From Moorena bouillonii PNG (GTDB taxonomy: Bacteria > Cyanobacteriota > Cyanobacteriia > Cyanobacteriales > Coleofasciculaceae): a stretch of 35,919 nt of DNA. Location: contig NZ_MKZS01000001.1 in NCBI RefSeq assembly GCF_001942495.1, forward strand, positions 5,085,586-5,121,504, given 5' to 3'. Positions 16,921 through 24,228 of this stretch are shown here, one piece after another. Numbering within the stretch: position 1 is the stretch's first letter; every line of letters begins with the position of its first letter. The translations under genes were made by a program, and so were the position numbers. The notes under the pieces are model-generated. The model made no database searches, was not told where the DNA came from, and was given only the letters and a program-made list of their open reading frames with translations.

Positions 16921-17685
16921 TTATTTCGTTTCTATAGTTATCATTCGGTGCAATTCAGAATAATACTTAATCGTTTGTTCATTCCATTCCATCATCTTCC
17001 ATTCAACTGGCTGCTGGTTCAATCCATTGAGGAAAGAAGGGAACACTATCGGCTCCTCAAATGTAGTTGAGTATAAGAAGTGGAAATCATCATGATACAT
17101 CCTCTGAGTAACTTTGTTTTCACGATCAACCAAACAGAAAGCCCTTTTAGCTCCTAAGTCATCAATATATTTACCAAAAGCTGCTAATAGTAATGGCATG
17201 GCTCGCCTGTAGTGTCTGAGCATCACGCTGTATGTATTGATATCGACTGCCGGAATCTTGTCTTGAAAAACGTAATGTTCACCATTAGGTCTTTGCCCCA
17301 TTTCAAAAGGGAACCTACTCGACTTGGTTCTATCGTTAATTCGTGATGTTAGTACTATTTCATTGTCTTTGATGACAAAAAAATAGGTTCCTACTAAATG
17401 ATATTCATTGTCGATTCGATTACTAAATCCATCATATCCTGCTTTTTTTAAGTGCATTTTATGCACTTCGCGAACCTGTTCAGTCCAATTTTTAGTCTGG
17501 TCATTAACACCCATGACATAAACCAGGTATCCATCTTTTTCGAGATATAAATATGGAGCCAAAAGTTCTTGCTCTGAATACCATAAATCACCGGAATTTT
17601 TCGTAGAAAGGCTATGGTCAGCTTTCGACATTGAATTGATCATCAGTGAAACTAAAATCTTCAGTGTTGGATCACTCCATGGCAA
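16921..17685 (-). CDS. Conserved hypothetical protein, possibly GNAT/N-acyl amino acid synthase-like
   Basis: A 254-residue soluble protein, function not recognised with certainty. The middle part (YHLVGTYFFVIKDNEIVLTS-RINDRTKSSRFPFEMGQRP...) has a strand-loop pattern with Arg and Glu like the acyl-donor region of LuxI/FeeM-type acyltransferases. A later helix-strand-helix with LLAAFGKYIDDLGAKRAFCL, VDREN and QRMYHDDFHF resembles the end of a GNAT fold. If correct it would join a fatty acyl group to an amino acid or similar. Starts at Met1, Met15 or Met19 are all possible, and no strong ribosome site decides between them. The P450 gene next door is on the same strand but 318 bp away. Confidence 0.6.
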   Translation of the reverse strand: MPWSDPTLKILVSLMINSMSKADHSLSTKNSGDLWYSEQELLAPYLYLEKDGYLVYVMGVNDQTKNWTEQVREVHKMHLKKAGYDGFSNRIDNEYHLVGTYFFVIKDNEIVLTSRINDRTKSSRFPFEMGQRPNGEHYVFQDKIPAVDINTYSVMLRHYRRAMPLLLAAFGKYIDDLGAKRAFCLVDRENKVTQRMYHDDFHFLYSTTFEEPIVFPSFLNGLNQQPVEWKMMEWNEQTIKYYSELHRMITIETK

Positions 17686-18003
17686 TGGTTAGGCAAGACT
17701 AGCCATTTTTAAGCACACAAACTACATTGTATTACCACATCAAGTCTAAATAACCTGAGATTTAAGCTTAACTTAAGAAAGTGATGATATAGCACTAAGC
17801 ATTAAGGTGTTTGACATTGATACAAGCAGCAAAAGGTGCGACCCGTAGCGAATTTAATTCTTAATGGATCAAGCGCACCTTTGCCTCTTGCATGCATGCC
17901 TCTTGCCTTTCCCGTAGCGCTATATCAGCTTTTGGCCTGTGGCTACGCTACGGGAATAGTTTTTGAATAAAATAAGCTGATGGCTGACGGCTGAATGCTT
18001 ACC
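17686..18003. repeat. Intergenic region with GTAAGCATTCAGC-family repeat
   Basis: Bases 17960-18003 are an inverted copy of the dispersed repeat (TTTTGAATAAAATAAGCTGA through GCTGAATGCTTACC). At 17910-17955 CCCGTAGCGCTATATCAG faces GGCTACGCTACGGG. No gene is seen. Confidence 0.65.
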
Positions 18004-19356
18004 TTAAGAGCCTACTTTACGGCTAAACTTAACCTTAAGTCCATCCCGGGGATGGGGAGTTGGAATCACCACCATTTCTAAATCTTGACCTGGCACTAAT
18101 TTCCATTCATAATCCCGGAGCAATTGAGCCGCGAAAATCCTCATTTCTAATTTGGCAAACTCCCTGCCTAAACATTCCCGTAAACCACCACCAAAGGGGA
18201 TATATCCAAAGGTTTTTTGTTTATCTTCTGTCCGATCTCGACCAAACCGATCTGGGTCAAAGCGTTGATGATCTCGATAAACTTCCTGATCTTTGTGGGT
18301 TTGGGTAATTTGGCACAGTACAGTCCAACCTTGAGGAATCAAGTAACCATTAAATTCAAAAGACTGAATAACCTTCCGAAAAAGACCACTAACAGGAGGA
18401 ATTATGCGCAGCACTTCTTTGAGCACTTGCTCTAGATACGTCATCTGCTTGAGATGTTCCATAGTTAGGGGTTCTGAACCAGAAAACTGCTGTTGTTCAG
18501 CACGGAGATGGGCAAGAACATCTGGATGCTGCGCTGTCAACAGACAAAAAGATGCGATCGCAGAGGTTAAGGTTTCGTGGCCTGCCCACAACAACAGAAG
18601 CACTTGGTCTTTGATTTCATCCAAACTCAAGGACTTCCCCTGGTCATCCTCGGCTTTTAACAATAATCCTAAGGCGTCCTCTCCGGGATTTTTCTGTTGC
18701 TGTCGCTGTTGGACAATGGTTTCGATATAGGTCAGCAATCCTTGACGAGCACGCAAGGCTTTACCAAACCTTGTCCAAGGTAGAGAGATCGGGATACTGA
18801 ACACTCCCTCAGAAAAGTTATTAAATAGTTGAGCCAGAGGGGTTTCGGAACCGCCATCAGTTCCCATCAGCAAGGTACTAGCGATCTCAAAGGTATAGTC
18901 CTGCAGTTGAGGATACCAGGTTAAGGTTCCTATCTCTTCCCATTTCTTGAGATAATTGCTAGTAATGTTGGCCATGGTGGGAATATAACTAGCTAATGCT
19001 CTCGGTTGAAACGCCTGGGACATTAACTTACGGCGCTTCTGGTGGAAAACTCCCGTTTGGTTGGCCAGTGAGGCGGCTCCAAGTAAGATTTGCGTGCTTT
19101 TGGGCCAGATAGAAGCAACATACTGATTTTCATTCGTAAACAGAAATTGATTCGCTTCTGCAGTATTCATCGTCACCGCAGGACTACCAAAAATGTGGGT
19201 TTTGTAGATGGGCCCATACTTTTCTGACCGCTTTTTGTGGAAATTTCGATCCGTTAAAAAGCTGATGGTCTCACCGATAATCGGTAAATAGACATTACCA
19301 GGGGGCAATGGAAGCGATTGCATATCTTGAGTAGTGGTTTCCATGGAAATAAGCAA
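18004..19356 (-). CDS. Cytochrome P450, CYP120-like
   Basis: A 450-residue soluble P450. The proline-rich start LPLPPGNVYLPIIGET is followed by the I-helix oxygen motif LLWAGHETLTS (AGHET, 258-262). The ExxR is KEVLRI (Glu314, Arg317), then FDPDRF, and the heme loop is IPFGGGLRECLGREFAK (Cys395). The layout and FGGGLRECLG match the CYP120 family, whose Synechocystis member hydroxylates retinoic acid and other apocarotenoids. Start at 19356 or at the METTTQ codon (19344); both are close to the family length. No ferredoxin or reductase gene is adjacent, so electrons come from elsewhere. The exact substrate is an inference. Confidence 0.93.
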   Translation of the reverse strand: MLISMETTTQDMQSLPLPPGNVYLPIIGETISFLTDRNFHKKRSEKYGPIYKTHIFGSPAVTMNTAEANQFLFTNENQYVASIWPKSTQILLGAASLANQTGVFHQKRRKLMSQAFQPRALASYIPTMANITSNYLKKWEEIGTLTWYPQLQDYTFEIASTLLMGTDGGSETPLAQLFNNFSEGVFSIPISLPWTRFGKALRARQGLLTYIETIVQQRQQQKNPGEDALGLLLKAEDDQGKSLSLDEIKDQVLLLLWAGHETLTSAIASFCLLTAQHPDVLAHLRAEQQQFSGSEPLTMEHLKQMTYLEQVLKEVLRIIPPVSGLFRKVIQSFEFNGYLIPQGWTVLCQITQTHKDQEVYRDHQRFDPDRFGRDRTEDKQKTFGYIPFGGGLRECLGREFAKLEMRIFAAQLLRDYEWKLVPGQDLEMVVIPTPHPRDGLKVKFSRKVGS

Positions 19357-19424
19357 GCTGCAGGGTCAAGACCTATTATCTCGTGCCTGATCCAGGGTAA
19401 ACCCATCTTATTTTGAAATGCCTA

Positions 19425-19515
19425 CTGGAAGGGAACAGGGAACAGGGAACAGGGAGTAGGGAATATGGCATCAAAATTATCTCAATTCCTACACGGATTG
19501 CTATATAACTCTTGT
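19425..19515. repeat. Composite repeat: GGGAACA heptamers joined to a unique tail
   Basis: GGGAACA units (19431-19460) lead into ATCAAAATTATCTCAATTCC followed by TACACGGATTGCTAT. The same tail, next to the same heptamer type, recurs inverted at 23604-23703. The pair therefore behaves as one dispersed module. Confidence 0.7.
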
Positions 19516-19588
19516 GCTAGATCTAGGGCTGTCTTGATGTCACCACTCCTGACGCACAACTCCTCAATCATGGAGTTATACACCAGAA

Positions 19589-19811
19589 TTATTCATCAAG
19601 GTGCTGCCTAATCTCTTCGATGGAGATACCTGCACCAGGTTTGACATTAGCGGAACGTTCCATGGCGAAAATTCATCAGTTCCAGATTCTGACGAGTTAG
19701 TTTAATTTCCTCGTCAAAATCTTCTTCTTCACCAATCTCAAACACGTGAGCAAGGACTGGCTTACCTAATAAAATGTTGGGATTGGAATCAATGTATTCT
19801 CTCCAATTCAT
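19589..19811 (-). pseudogene. Small antitoxin-like remnant in two overlapping frames
   Basis: A 54-codon frame starts at 19811 with MNWREYIDSNPNILLGKPVL, the opening usual for DUF433 antitoxins. It then departs into an acidic stretch (FEIGEEEDFDEE) and stops at 19647. A second frame (19663-19589, MERSANVKPGAGISIEEIRQ, 24 codons) overlaps it. These may be parts of one or two degraded antitoxin genes; no toxin partner is seen. A small intact protein cannot be excluded. Confidence 0.45.
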
Positions 19812-20128
19812 GATGATTATTTATTGAATTATATTGATAGTTAACTATTTTAAAGCATTTATCCATTCGGCGATGTACTTTAGTAAAGGGAGCAGTAAGT
19901 CCGGATTTTGGAGATAGAGTGTGAGTTTTTTATGATAACTGATTAATATCCAATTTAACTCAAAAAAAGCTTAGATGTTCTATCAGATAAACCGTTTTTT
20001 AAAACTTAACTATTGTCTGCTATATAAAAAGTATCCAATAAAAAATACTATAAATAGTATACATAATTTAGTTCATAAATGGCTAAAAAAAATAGTTGTA
20101 AATAAATGTAAATAATTTTAATTAACCC
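19812..20128. other. AT-rich intergenic region, no gene seen
   Basis: Low-GC sequence with many A/T runs and no repeat of the families seen elsewhere. It leads into the promoter at 20129. Confidence 0.5.
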
Positions 20129-20157
20129 TTGCATTTTTTGGAATAGTTATGTATAGT
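20129..20157 (+). promoter_or_regulatory. Near-consensus sigma-70 promoter before the mini-ORF module
   Basis: TTGCAT (20129-20134) and TATAGT (20152-20157) are separated by exactly 17 bases, each one or two changes from the -35 and -10 consensus. The start would fall near 20164, 13 bases before the duplicated hairpin module. It is the clearest promoter in the window, and no long gene follows. Confidence 0.65.
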
Positions 20158-20176
20158 ATAGAAGGTGACGACTGAA

Positions 20177-20399
20177 ACTAATAGCTGCGCTGGTAATAAC
20201 TGTTAACCACGACCAGCGCAGCTTTCCTCCCTCCTAAAAAGGAGTTATTTCCATGATGCCAAAAATATCACGATCATCAATCCTGGACCGATACTAATAG
20301 CCGCGCTGACAAAAACTGTTAACCACAACCAGCGCGGCTTTCCTCCCTCCTAAAAAGGAGTTACTTCCATGATGCCAAAAATATCACGATCATCAATCC
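20177..20399 (+). repeat. Tandem duplicated module: hairpin, sequestered Shine-Dalgarno, mini-ORF (116-bp period)
   Basis: Unit 1 is 20177-20292 and unit 2 is 20293-20399. Each has a GC-rich hairpin: GCTGCGCTGG/CCAGCGCAGC at 20184-20222, and GCCGCGCTG/CAGCGCGGC at 20300-20338. The stems differ by a matched T-A to C-G change, which supports real pairing. A 5-bp hairpin CTCCT-AAAA-AGGAG follows, burying the Shine-Dalgarno, and then ATGATGCC with identical first ten codons. It is either a duplicated leader RNA or a small-peptide locus. Confidence 0.75.
20253..20297 (+). CDS. Mini-ORF 1, 14 codons
   Basis: ATG at 20253, 8 bases after AAGGAG (20239-20244). It reads MMPKISRSSI then LDRY and a stop that lies inside the start of unit 2. 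Translation is plausible from the ribosome site and from conservation of the first ten codons between the two units, but the units are so similar that this is weak evidence of selection. Confidence 0.35.
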   Translation: MMPKISRSSILDRY

Positions 20400-20410
20400 C
20401 GGTTGGGTGA
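20369..20410 (+). CDS. Mini-ORF 2, 13 codons
   Basis: ATG at 20369, again 8 bases after AAGGAG (20355-20360). It reads MMPKISRSSI, then PVG and stop. The peptide tail differs from mini-ORF 1 from the eleventh codon, exactly where the duplicated unit ends. Confidence 0.35.
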   Translation: MMPKISRSSIPVG

Positions 20411-20445
20411 ATCTCATTTTTGCGGTTTGACCCGGTGGGTGCCAT

Positions 20446-20536
20446 GGGCATCAGGGGTGGAACAGGCATCTTGCCTGTGATCAATATTTTCCAGCAGACT
20501 GTCGGGCATCAGGGGTGGAACAGGCATCTTGCCTGT
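20446..20536 (+). repeat. Two copies of a 33-bp ACAGGCATCTTGCCTGT repeat
   Basis: GGGCATCAGGGGTGGA followed by ACAGGCATCTTGCCTGT occurs at 20446-20478 and 20504-20536. The second part is a palindrome (ACAGGCA / TGCCTGT). A further GGGCAGGATGCCC palindrome follows near 20547. Confidence 0.8.
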
Positions 20537-20644
20537 TTCAATTTCCGGGCAGGATGCCCACTCTACTCCTATTCATTCAAAGACTGACGCAACGCCAGCT
20601 AATGGGCTACAGATGGTGCTACTTGAGGTGCCAAAAGCCAACGG

Positions 20645-20742
20645 CTGACTTATGACTTATGACTTATGACTTATGACTTATGACTTATGACTTATGACTT
20701 CTGACTTCTGACTTCTGACTGCTGACTGCTGACTGCTGAATA
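20645..20742. repeat. Heptamer array drifting from GACTTAT to GACTTCT to GACTGCT
   Basis: About thirteen 7-bp units in three blocks (GACTTAT, then GACTTCT, then GACTGCT), each block differing by one or two bases from the one before. This shows stepwise change with local copying of the new variant. Confidence 0.8.
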
Positions 20743-20996
20743 ATTACATTTTACGAGAGTAAAAAAACAGGAATATATTTCGACGAATAAAAAAAGAAAA
20801 AAGCTAAGGTTAGCATACAACATTGACAATATCCTCTACTATAAGAGTAAGATAGAGCTTAACTGCTTCCTGGAACAACACTGTCAAGTGCCCAGGTAAC
20901 AAATAGATTCAGTTACTCATAGAATCAAGGGAACTAGTGTAAGGATAAGCCAAGTCAATGGTCACTCATGACTTAGGCTGATTTAAGATTAGGGTG

Positions 20997-21028
20997 TTAT
21001 CTACGCCAAAATTTTATCTACGCTAAAA
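20997..21028 (+). promoter_or_regulatory. Direct repeat TTATCTACGCYAAAA upstream of amt
   Basis: TTATCTACGCCAAAA (20997-21011) and TTATCTACGCTAAAA (21014-21028) are 17 bp apart, about 150 bases before the amt start. They could bind a dimeric regulator or be a small duplication. No convincing GTA-N8-TAC NtcA site was found in the region by eye. Confidence 0.35.
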
Positions 21029-21083
21029 GAGTTTTCACTAGTAGCCTAAGGCCAAAAAAAATTAATTAATTCAGGGGTCTACG

Positions 21084-21132
21084 CTGAAAGCTGAAAGCTG
21101 ACGGCTGAAAGCTGACGGCTGAATGCTTACAA
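21084..21132. repeat. CTGAAAG/CTGACGG heptamers ending in GCTGAATGCTTAC
   Basis: A member of the GTAAGCATTCAGC family in inverted orientation, about 40 bases upstream of the amt start codon. It would therefore lie in or beside the amt leader. Confidence 0.7.
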
Positions 21133-21172
21133 GTATTGATTTTTATTCTAAGCACTAAACCTTTGATTACTA

Positions 21173-22720
21173 ATGTCTAAACAAAACCGTAAAAGGTCAA
21201 GGTGCACCAGCGGTTGGACGCTGCAAAGTTGGAAAATTTGCTTGCCCTTAATCGCAATAATCATGCTGTTGTGTGCCGAGGTAGCAGTAGCCCAGAATCC
21301 ACCTTTTCAGACTACCCTTGCATCTCTCCAAATTGCCGTGGATACTATCTGGGTGATATTCACTGGTTGTTTAGTATTTTTCATGAACGCGGGCTTTGGG
21401 ATGTTGGAAGTTGGTCTTTGCCGCCAAAAGAACGCCGCCAACATTTTGACTAAAAACCTAATTGTGTTTGCCCTGTCTACAGCCGCTTACTGGGCAGTTG
21501 GGTTTGCTGTGATGTTTGGTGATGGAAACCCTGTTTTAGGTTTCAATGGCTTGTTCCTTTCGGGATTAGATAATAGTCCAGCCATAGGAGAAGCCTACAA
21601 CGGCGTCTTCTATTCACTAAAAGATATTGGTATACCCCTCAACGCCAAATTCTTTTTTCAACTGGTTTTTGCTGGAACTGCTGCCACTATTGTGTCTGGA
21701 GCAGTGGCGGAGCGCATCAAATTTTCTGCGTTTTGTCTGTTCAGCGTTCTACTTGTGGGCATCATTTACCCAATCACGGGTCACTGGATTTGGGGAGGAG
21801 GCTGGCTAGGAGGAGGCTGGCTACAAGGGCTAAAAGTTTGGGACTTTGCTGGTTCCACCGTAGTTCACTCCGTAGGCGGTTGCTGTGCCTTAGTAGGTGC
21901 TTACCTTCTCGGACCACGCAAGGGCAAATATATAGATGGCGTTTGCTATGGGCTGCCCGGACACAATCTCAGCCTGGCGATTCTGGGTTGCTTGATTTTA
22001 TGGCTGGGCTGGTTTGGTTTTAATCCCGGCTCAACCATTTTTAATCCCGGAACGACAAATTTAGATCCCAAGGCCATTAGCCATATTGTCCTCACGACCA
22101 ATACAGCAGCTTGTGCAGGGGGTATTGCCGCAGCTCTAACTACCTGGTTTGACCCAAGGGATCCTGACAGTAAGCCTGACCCCACTATGATTATTAACGG
22201 AGTACTGTCGGGTTTGGTAGCCATTACCGCATCCTGTCGATTCGTTACCATTGGTAACGCTATTGCTATAGGTCTGCTTGCAGGAATAATTGTGGTCTTT
22301 TCAGTGGACTTCTGGGACAGGATGAAAATTGATGATCCAGTAGGTGCTATTTCTGTCCATCTTGTCGGTGGAGTCTGGGGAACACTGGCTTTAGGTCTTT
22401 TCAGTGAAGGACCTGGTGATTTGTATGGTATTGGTAACGGTCCAGTAGCCGGACTATTCTGTGGTGGCGGGATAGATAGTATCCCGCAGCTTTCTATTCA
22501 ACTACTTGGCATTGTTGCAGTAGGTCTGTCAACGGTTGTCATGAGCTGGCTGGCTTGGTTATTTGTTAAAAGCATACTTTCCTCAAGTCTGAGAGTTACA
22601 GAAAAAGCAGAAATTGAAGGTCTAGATTTCCACGAACACCGTATGACTGCCTACAGTGGCTTTTTGTTTAAGGGAGATGTCAAGCAATTAGCCATGAGGG
22701 ATCGGCAAAGACATAATTAG
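21173..22720 (+). CDS. amt: Ammonium transporter (Amt family)
   Basis: A 515-residue membrane protein. Residues 1-40 look like a cleavable signal ending AEVAVA-Q, followed by about eleven membrane helices as usual for Amt. Family landmarks are FMNAGFGMLEVGLCRQKNAA, the first pore histidine in GSTVVHSVGG, WLGWFGFNPGST, and the second pore histidine in DDPVGAISVHLVGGVWG. It conducts ammonium/ammonia at the plasma membrane. The cytoplasmic tail (about residues 480-515) ends RDRQRHN. No glnB/glnK gene is adjacent. In this family NtcA control is common, but no clear NtcA box is seen here. Confidence 0.95.
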   Translation: MSKQNRKRSRCTSGWTLQSWKICLPLIAIIMLLCAEVAVAQNPPFQTTLASLQIAVDTIWVIFTGCLVFFMNAGFGMLEVGLCRQKNAANILTKNLIVFALSTAAYWAVGFAVMFGDGNPVLGFNGLFLSGLDNSPAIGEAYNGVFYSLKDIGIPLNAKFFFQLVFAGTAATIVSGAVAERIKFSAFCLFSVLLVGIIYPITGHWIWGGGWLGGGWLQGLKVWDFAGSTVVHSVGGCCALVGAYLLGPRKGKYIDGVCYGLPGHNLSLAILGCLILWLGWFGFNPGSTIFNPGTTNLDPKAISHIVLTTNTAACAGGIAAALTTWFDPRDPDSKPDPTMIINGVLSGLVAITASCRFVTIGNAIAIGLLAGIIVVFSVDFWDRMKIDDPVGAISVHLVGGVWGTLALGLFSEGPGDLYGIGNGPVAGLFCGGGIDSIPQLSIQLLGIVAVGLSTVVMSWLAWLFVKSILSSSLRVTEKAEIEGLDFHEHRMTAYSGFLFKGDVKQLAMRDRQRHN

Positions 22721-22959
22721 GGTTTGCTGAAAAAGTCTTTTGGTATGGGATTGAGTCAGCGAGTGTGGAGTCAGGAGTTAGGAGAAATGGGAATTATATC
22801 TGACGGGGTGACAAACAGCCTTAAAAGCCTTACTGGGTGTGGGGTGTGGGGTGAGGGCGAACGGGGAAGATCAGGAGCTGGCTACGTTGCTAGGGACGGT
22901 TGAATCAGGTATATGACCGATTGTTATTGCACCGGCTCACTCCAAATTCCCTGTCAGCC
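22721..22959. other. Intergenic region after amt
   Basis: GTGTGGGGTGTGGGGTGAGG repeats occur near 22835; otherwise no gene or clear terminator is seen. Confidence 0.5.
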
Positions 22960-22979
22960 ATGCTTTGCGCGAGTGGTTT

Positions 22980-23132
22980 GAAGTTACCGTAAGATAGTGG
23001 AGCCTTGTCTTGATGCAGTCGCTCATGGGGGAAACCCCCAAGACCGCGCTGCATCGCTATTCAAAAGTATTTAACCCTTTTCTGCATAACCTGCTAACTA
23101 TAAAGGCTCCACAATAAACAGGTTTCGTCTCC
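22980..23132 (-). repeat. Hairpin element, copy C, carrying a nested P element
   Basis: On the minus strand: 15-bp flank GGAGACGAAACCTGT, arm TTATTGTGGAGCC, loop, arm GGCTCCACTATC, 13-bp flank TTACGGTAACTTC. The loop is 100 bp, of which 52 bp (23007-23058) is a P element, leaving the same 48 bp as copies A and B. Eight inner stem pairs are perfect and the outer part is partly decayed. Loop orientation relative to the flanks agrees with copy B and is opposite to copy A. Confidence 0.8.
23007..23058. repeat. 52-bp palindromic element P, copy 2, nested in element C
   Basis: GTCTTGATGC...GGGGGAAACCCCC...GCATCGCT, identical or nearly so to the copy at 32674-32725. Removing it restores the 48-bp loop length of the other hairpin elements, so its ends are fixed to within a base or two. 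Confidence 0.85.
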
Positions 23133-23166
23133 GGGGGAAACCCCCTGTTCCGAAGCTGCATCGCTT

Positions 23167-23603
23167 CTATTTTCCCCACCCCCCACACCCGGTCACCCCA
23201 CACCCTGTATACTTTTTAGCCTTGTTGTCACCACCTCAGGAATTATATAGGAGGTAGTCGGAAGAATTGTCCCTTGATTTTTATGCTGTTGTCTGCCCAA
23301 AAGGCTAAGTTATTGAGCTTTTTCGACCGAAAAGCTGGCACTTTTTTCGACCCAACAAGGCTAAAACCTTTATCTGTCAATGCTTTGAGAGTTAATCAGC
23401 AAGCCCTAATTAACACACTTTTCTGTAGATACAAGCCAACCCATGAAATTATAGGATTTATCCGGTTATGAAGTGAATAAGTAAAAAGATTTCCAAGCAA
23501 ATCGGTTTAATTTGATACAGACAAACTAAGCCCAAAGATTAGAATCATAGAAGCAAATTAATTCAGGAATAATGTGATCATAGTTTGATCGGATGCCTCT
23601 CAA
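23167..23603. other. Intergenic region with a doubtful 62-65 codon frame
   Basis: CCCCACACCC-type repeats occur near 23178-23210. A plus-strand frame (TTG 23274 or ATG 23283, to 23471) encodes MLLSAQKAKLLSFFDRKAGT and onward. It has no recognised family and no well-spaced ribosome site, and is not called as a gene. Confidence 0.4.
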
Positions 23604-23703
23604 GACTATCAAGATAGCAATCCGTGTAGCAATTGAGATGATTTTGATCCCTATTCCCTATTCCCTATTCCCTGTTCCCTGTTTCCCTGTTCCCTGTTCC
23701 CTC
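23604..23703. repeat. Composite repeat, inverted copy: unique tail plus TTCCCTG heptamers
   Basis: ATAGCAATCCGTGTAGCAAT, then TGAGATGATTTTGAT, then CCCTATT and CCCTGTT units (to 23703). It is the inverse of the module at 19425-19515, with two changes in the tail. Confidence 0.75.
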
Positions 23704-23740
23704 TTCACTTTGCTAGAGTAGTTTAATCAAAATTAATCCC

Positions 23741-24214
23741 ATGACCATAATCAATATGTCAAACAAACAACAAGATTACGATAGCGTTGTTAGGGATTTA
23801 GTAGCTGAATATGATGACATTTTAGGTGCAGTTATTCTCTATAAACAGTTACCAATTACTGAGTTAATAGGTAGATTAAATAAAACTGAAATTATAAAAA
23901 TAGCCGATCAAATAATCGAGTTTCACAAATCTATTAACCGCTTACCTAGTCTGGTAAACAACGAAAAAATTTTGATGGAATCTAGAGATACTTTGCTGAT
24001 TGTTGTTTTTTATCCTAATCAGTGTTTGTTGCTAGTTAAAGCTAAGCAAACTGATATCGTTGGCAGGATTCTACATGCTATTGAAGAAACCTCCAAAAAG
24101 ATTCAGTCTTTACTTGACCCTAGAGCAGCTTATCGGAATGGTTATCAGTTCTTTGATCAGCCCAATGATAATGAAATAATATACAGGAAGAAACCCCTAA
24201 GTCCTGAATTTTAG
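23741..24214 (+). CDS. Small hypothetical protein, possibly Roadblock/LC7-like
   Basis: A 157-residue soluble protein I do not recognise with confidence. From about residue 12 the pattern helix (VVRDLVAEYDDI), strand (LGAVILYK), helix (IIKIADQIIEFHKSI), strand pair (TLLIVVFYPNQCLLLVKAK), helix (DIVGRILHAIEETSKKIQSLL) matches the order of a Roadblock/LC7 domain. Such domains act in bacteria as partners of small GTPases or motility proteins. It ends with a short hydrophilic tail. ATG at 23741 or the Met at codon 6 could start it. It is convergent with ppk2, with stop codons 14 bp apart. The fold is a guess from pattern only. Confidence 0.6.
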   Translation: MTIINMSNKQQDYDSVVRDLVAEYDDILGAVILYKQLPITELIGRLNKTEIIKIADQIIEFHKSINRLPSLVNNEKILMESRDTLLIVVFYPNQCLLLVKAKQTDIVGRILHAIEETSKKIQSLLDPRAAYRNGYQFFDQPNDNEIIYRKKPLSPEF

Positions 24215-24228
24215 GACGTTCCCAAATG

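Larger units (their letters stand above)
22960..23166. repeat. 52-bp-type palindrome P interrupted by hairpin element C
   Basis: ATGCTTTGCGCGAGTGG (22960-22976) and the half starting GGGGGAAACCCCC and ending GCTGCATCGCTT (23133-23166) are the two parts of a diverged P element. The break falls at the G-run next to GAGTGG, and element C fills it. Confidence 0.65.

Noticed and set aside
16800-17068. Plus-strand frame containing DVFWAPPPYKYLLL
   Set aside because: It starts directly after a stop codon with no start codon and runs antisense over a supported gene; it may be a remnant but cannot be shown.
20645-20742. Possible CRISPR array (also considered for the other tandem arrays)
   Set aside because: Units are 7 bp and contiguous, with no spacers, no 25-40 bp direct repeats and no cas genes nearby.
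20997-21028. NtcA site before amt
   Set aside because: No GTA-N8-TAC was found; the visible signal is a direct repeat of unknown meaning.
23274-23471. 65-codon plus-strand frame starting at TTG
   Set aside because: No family, no well-placed ribosome site, and surrounded by repeats.
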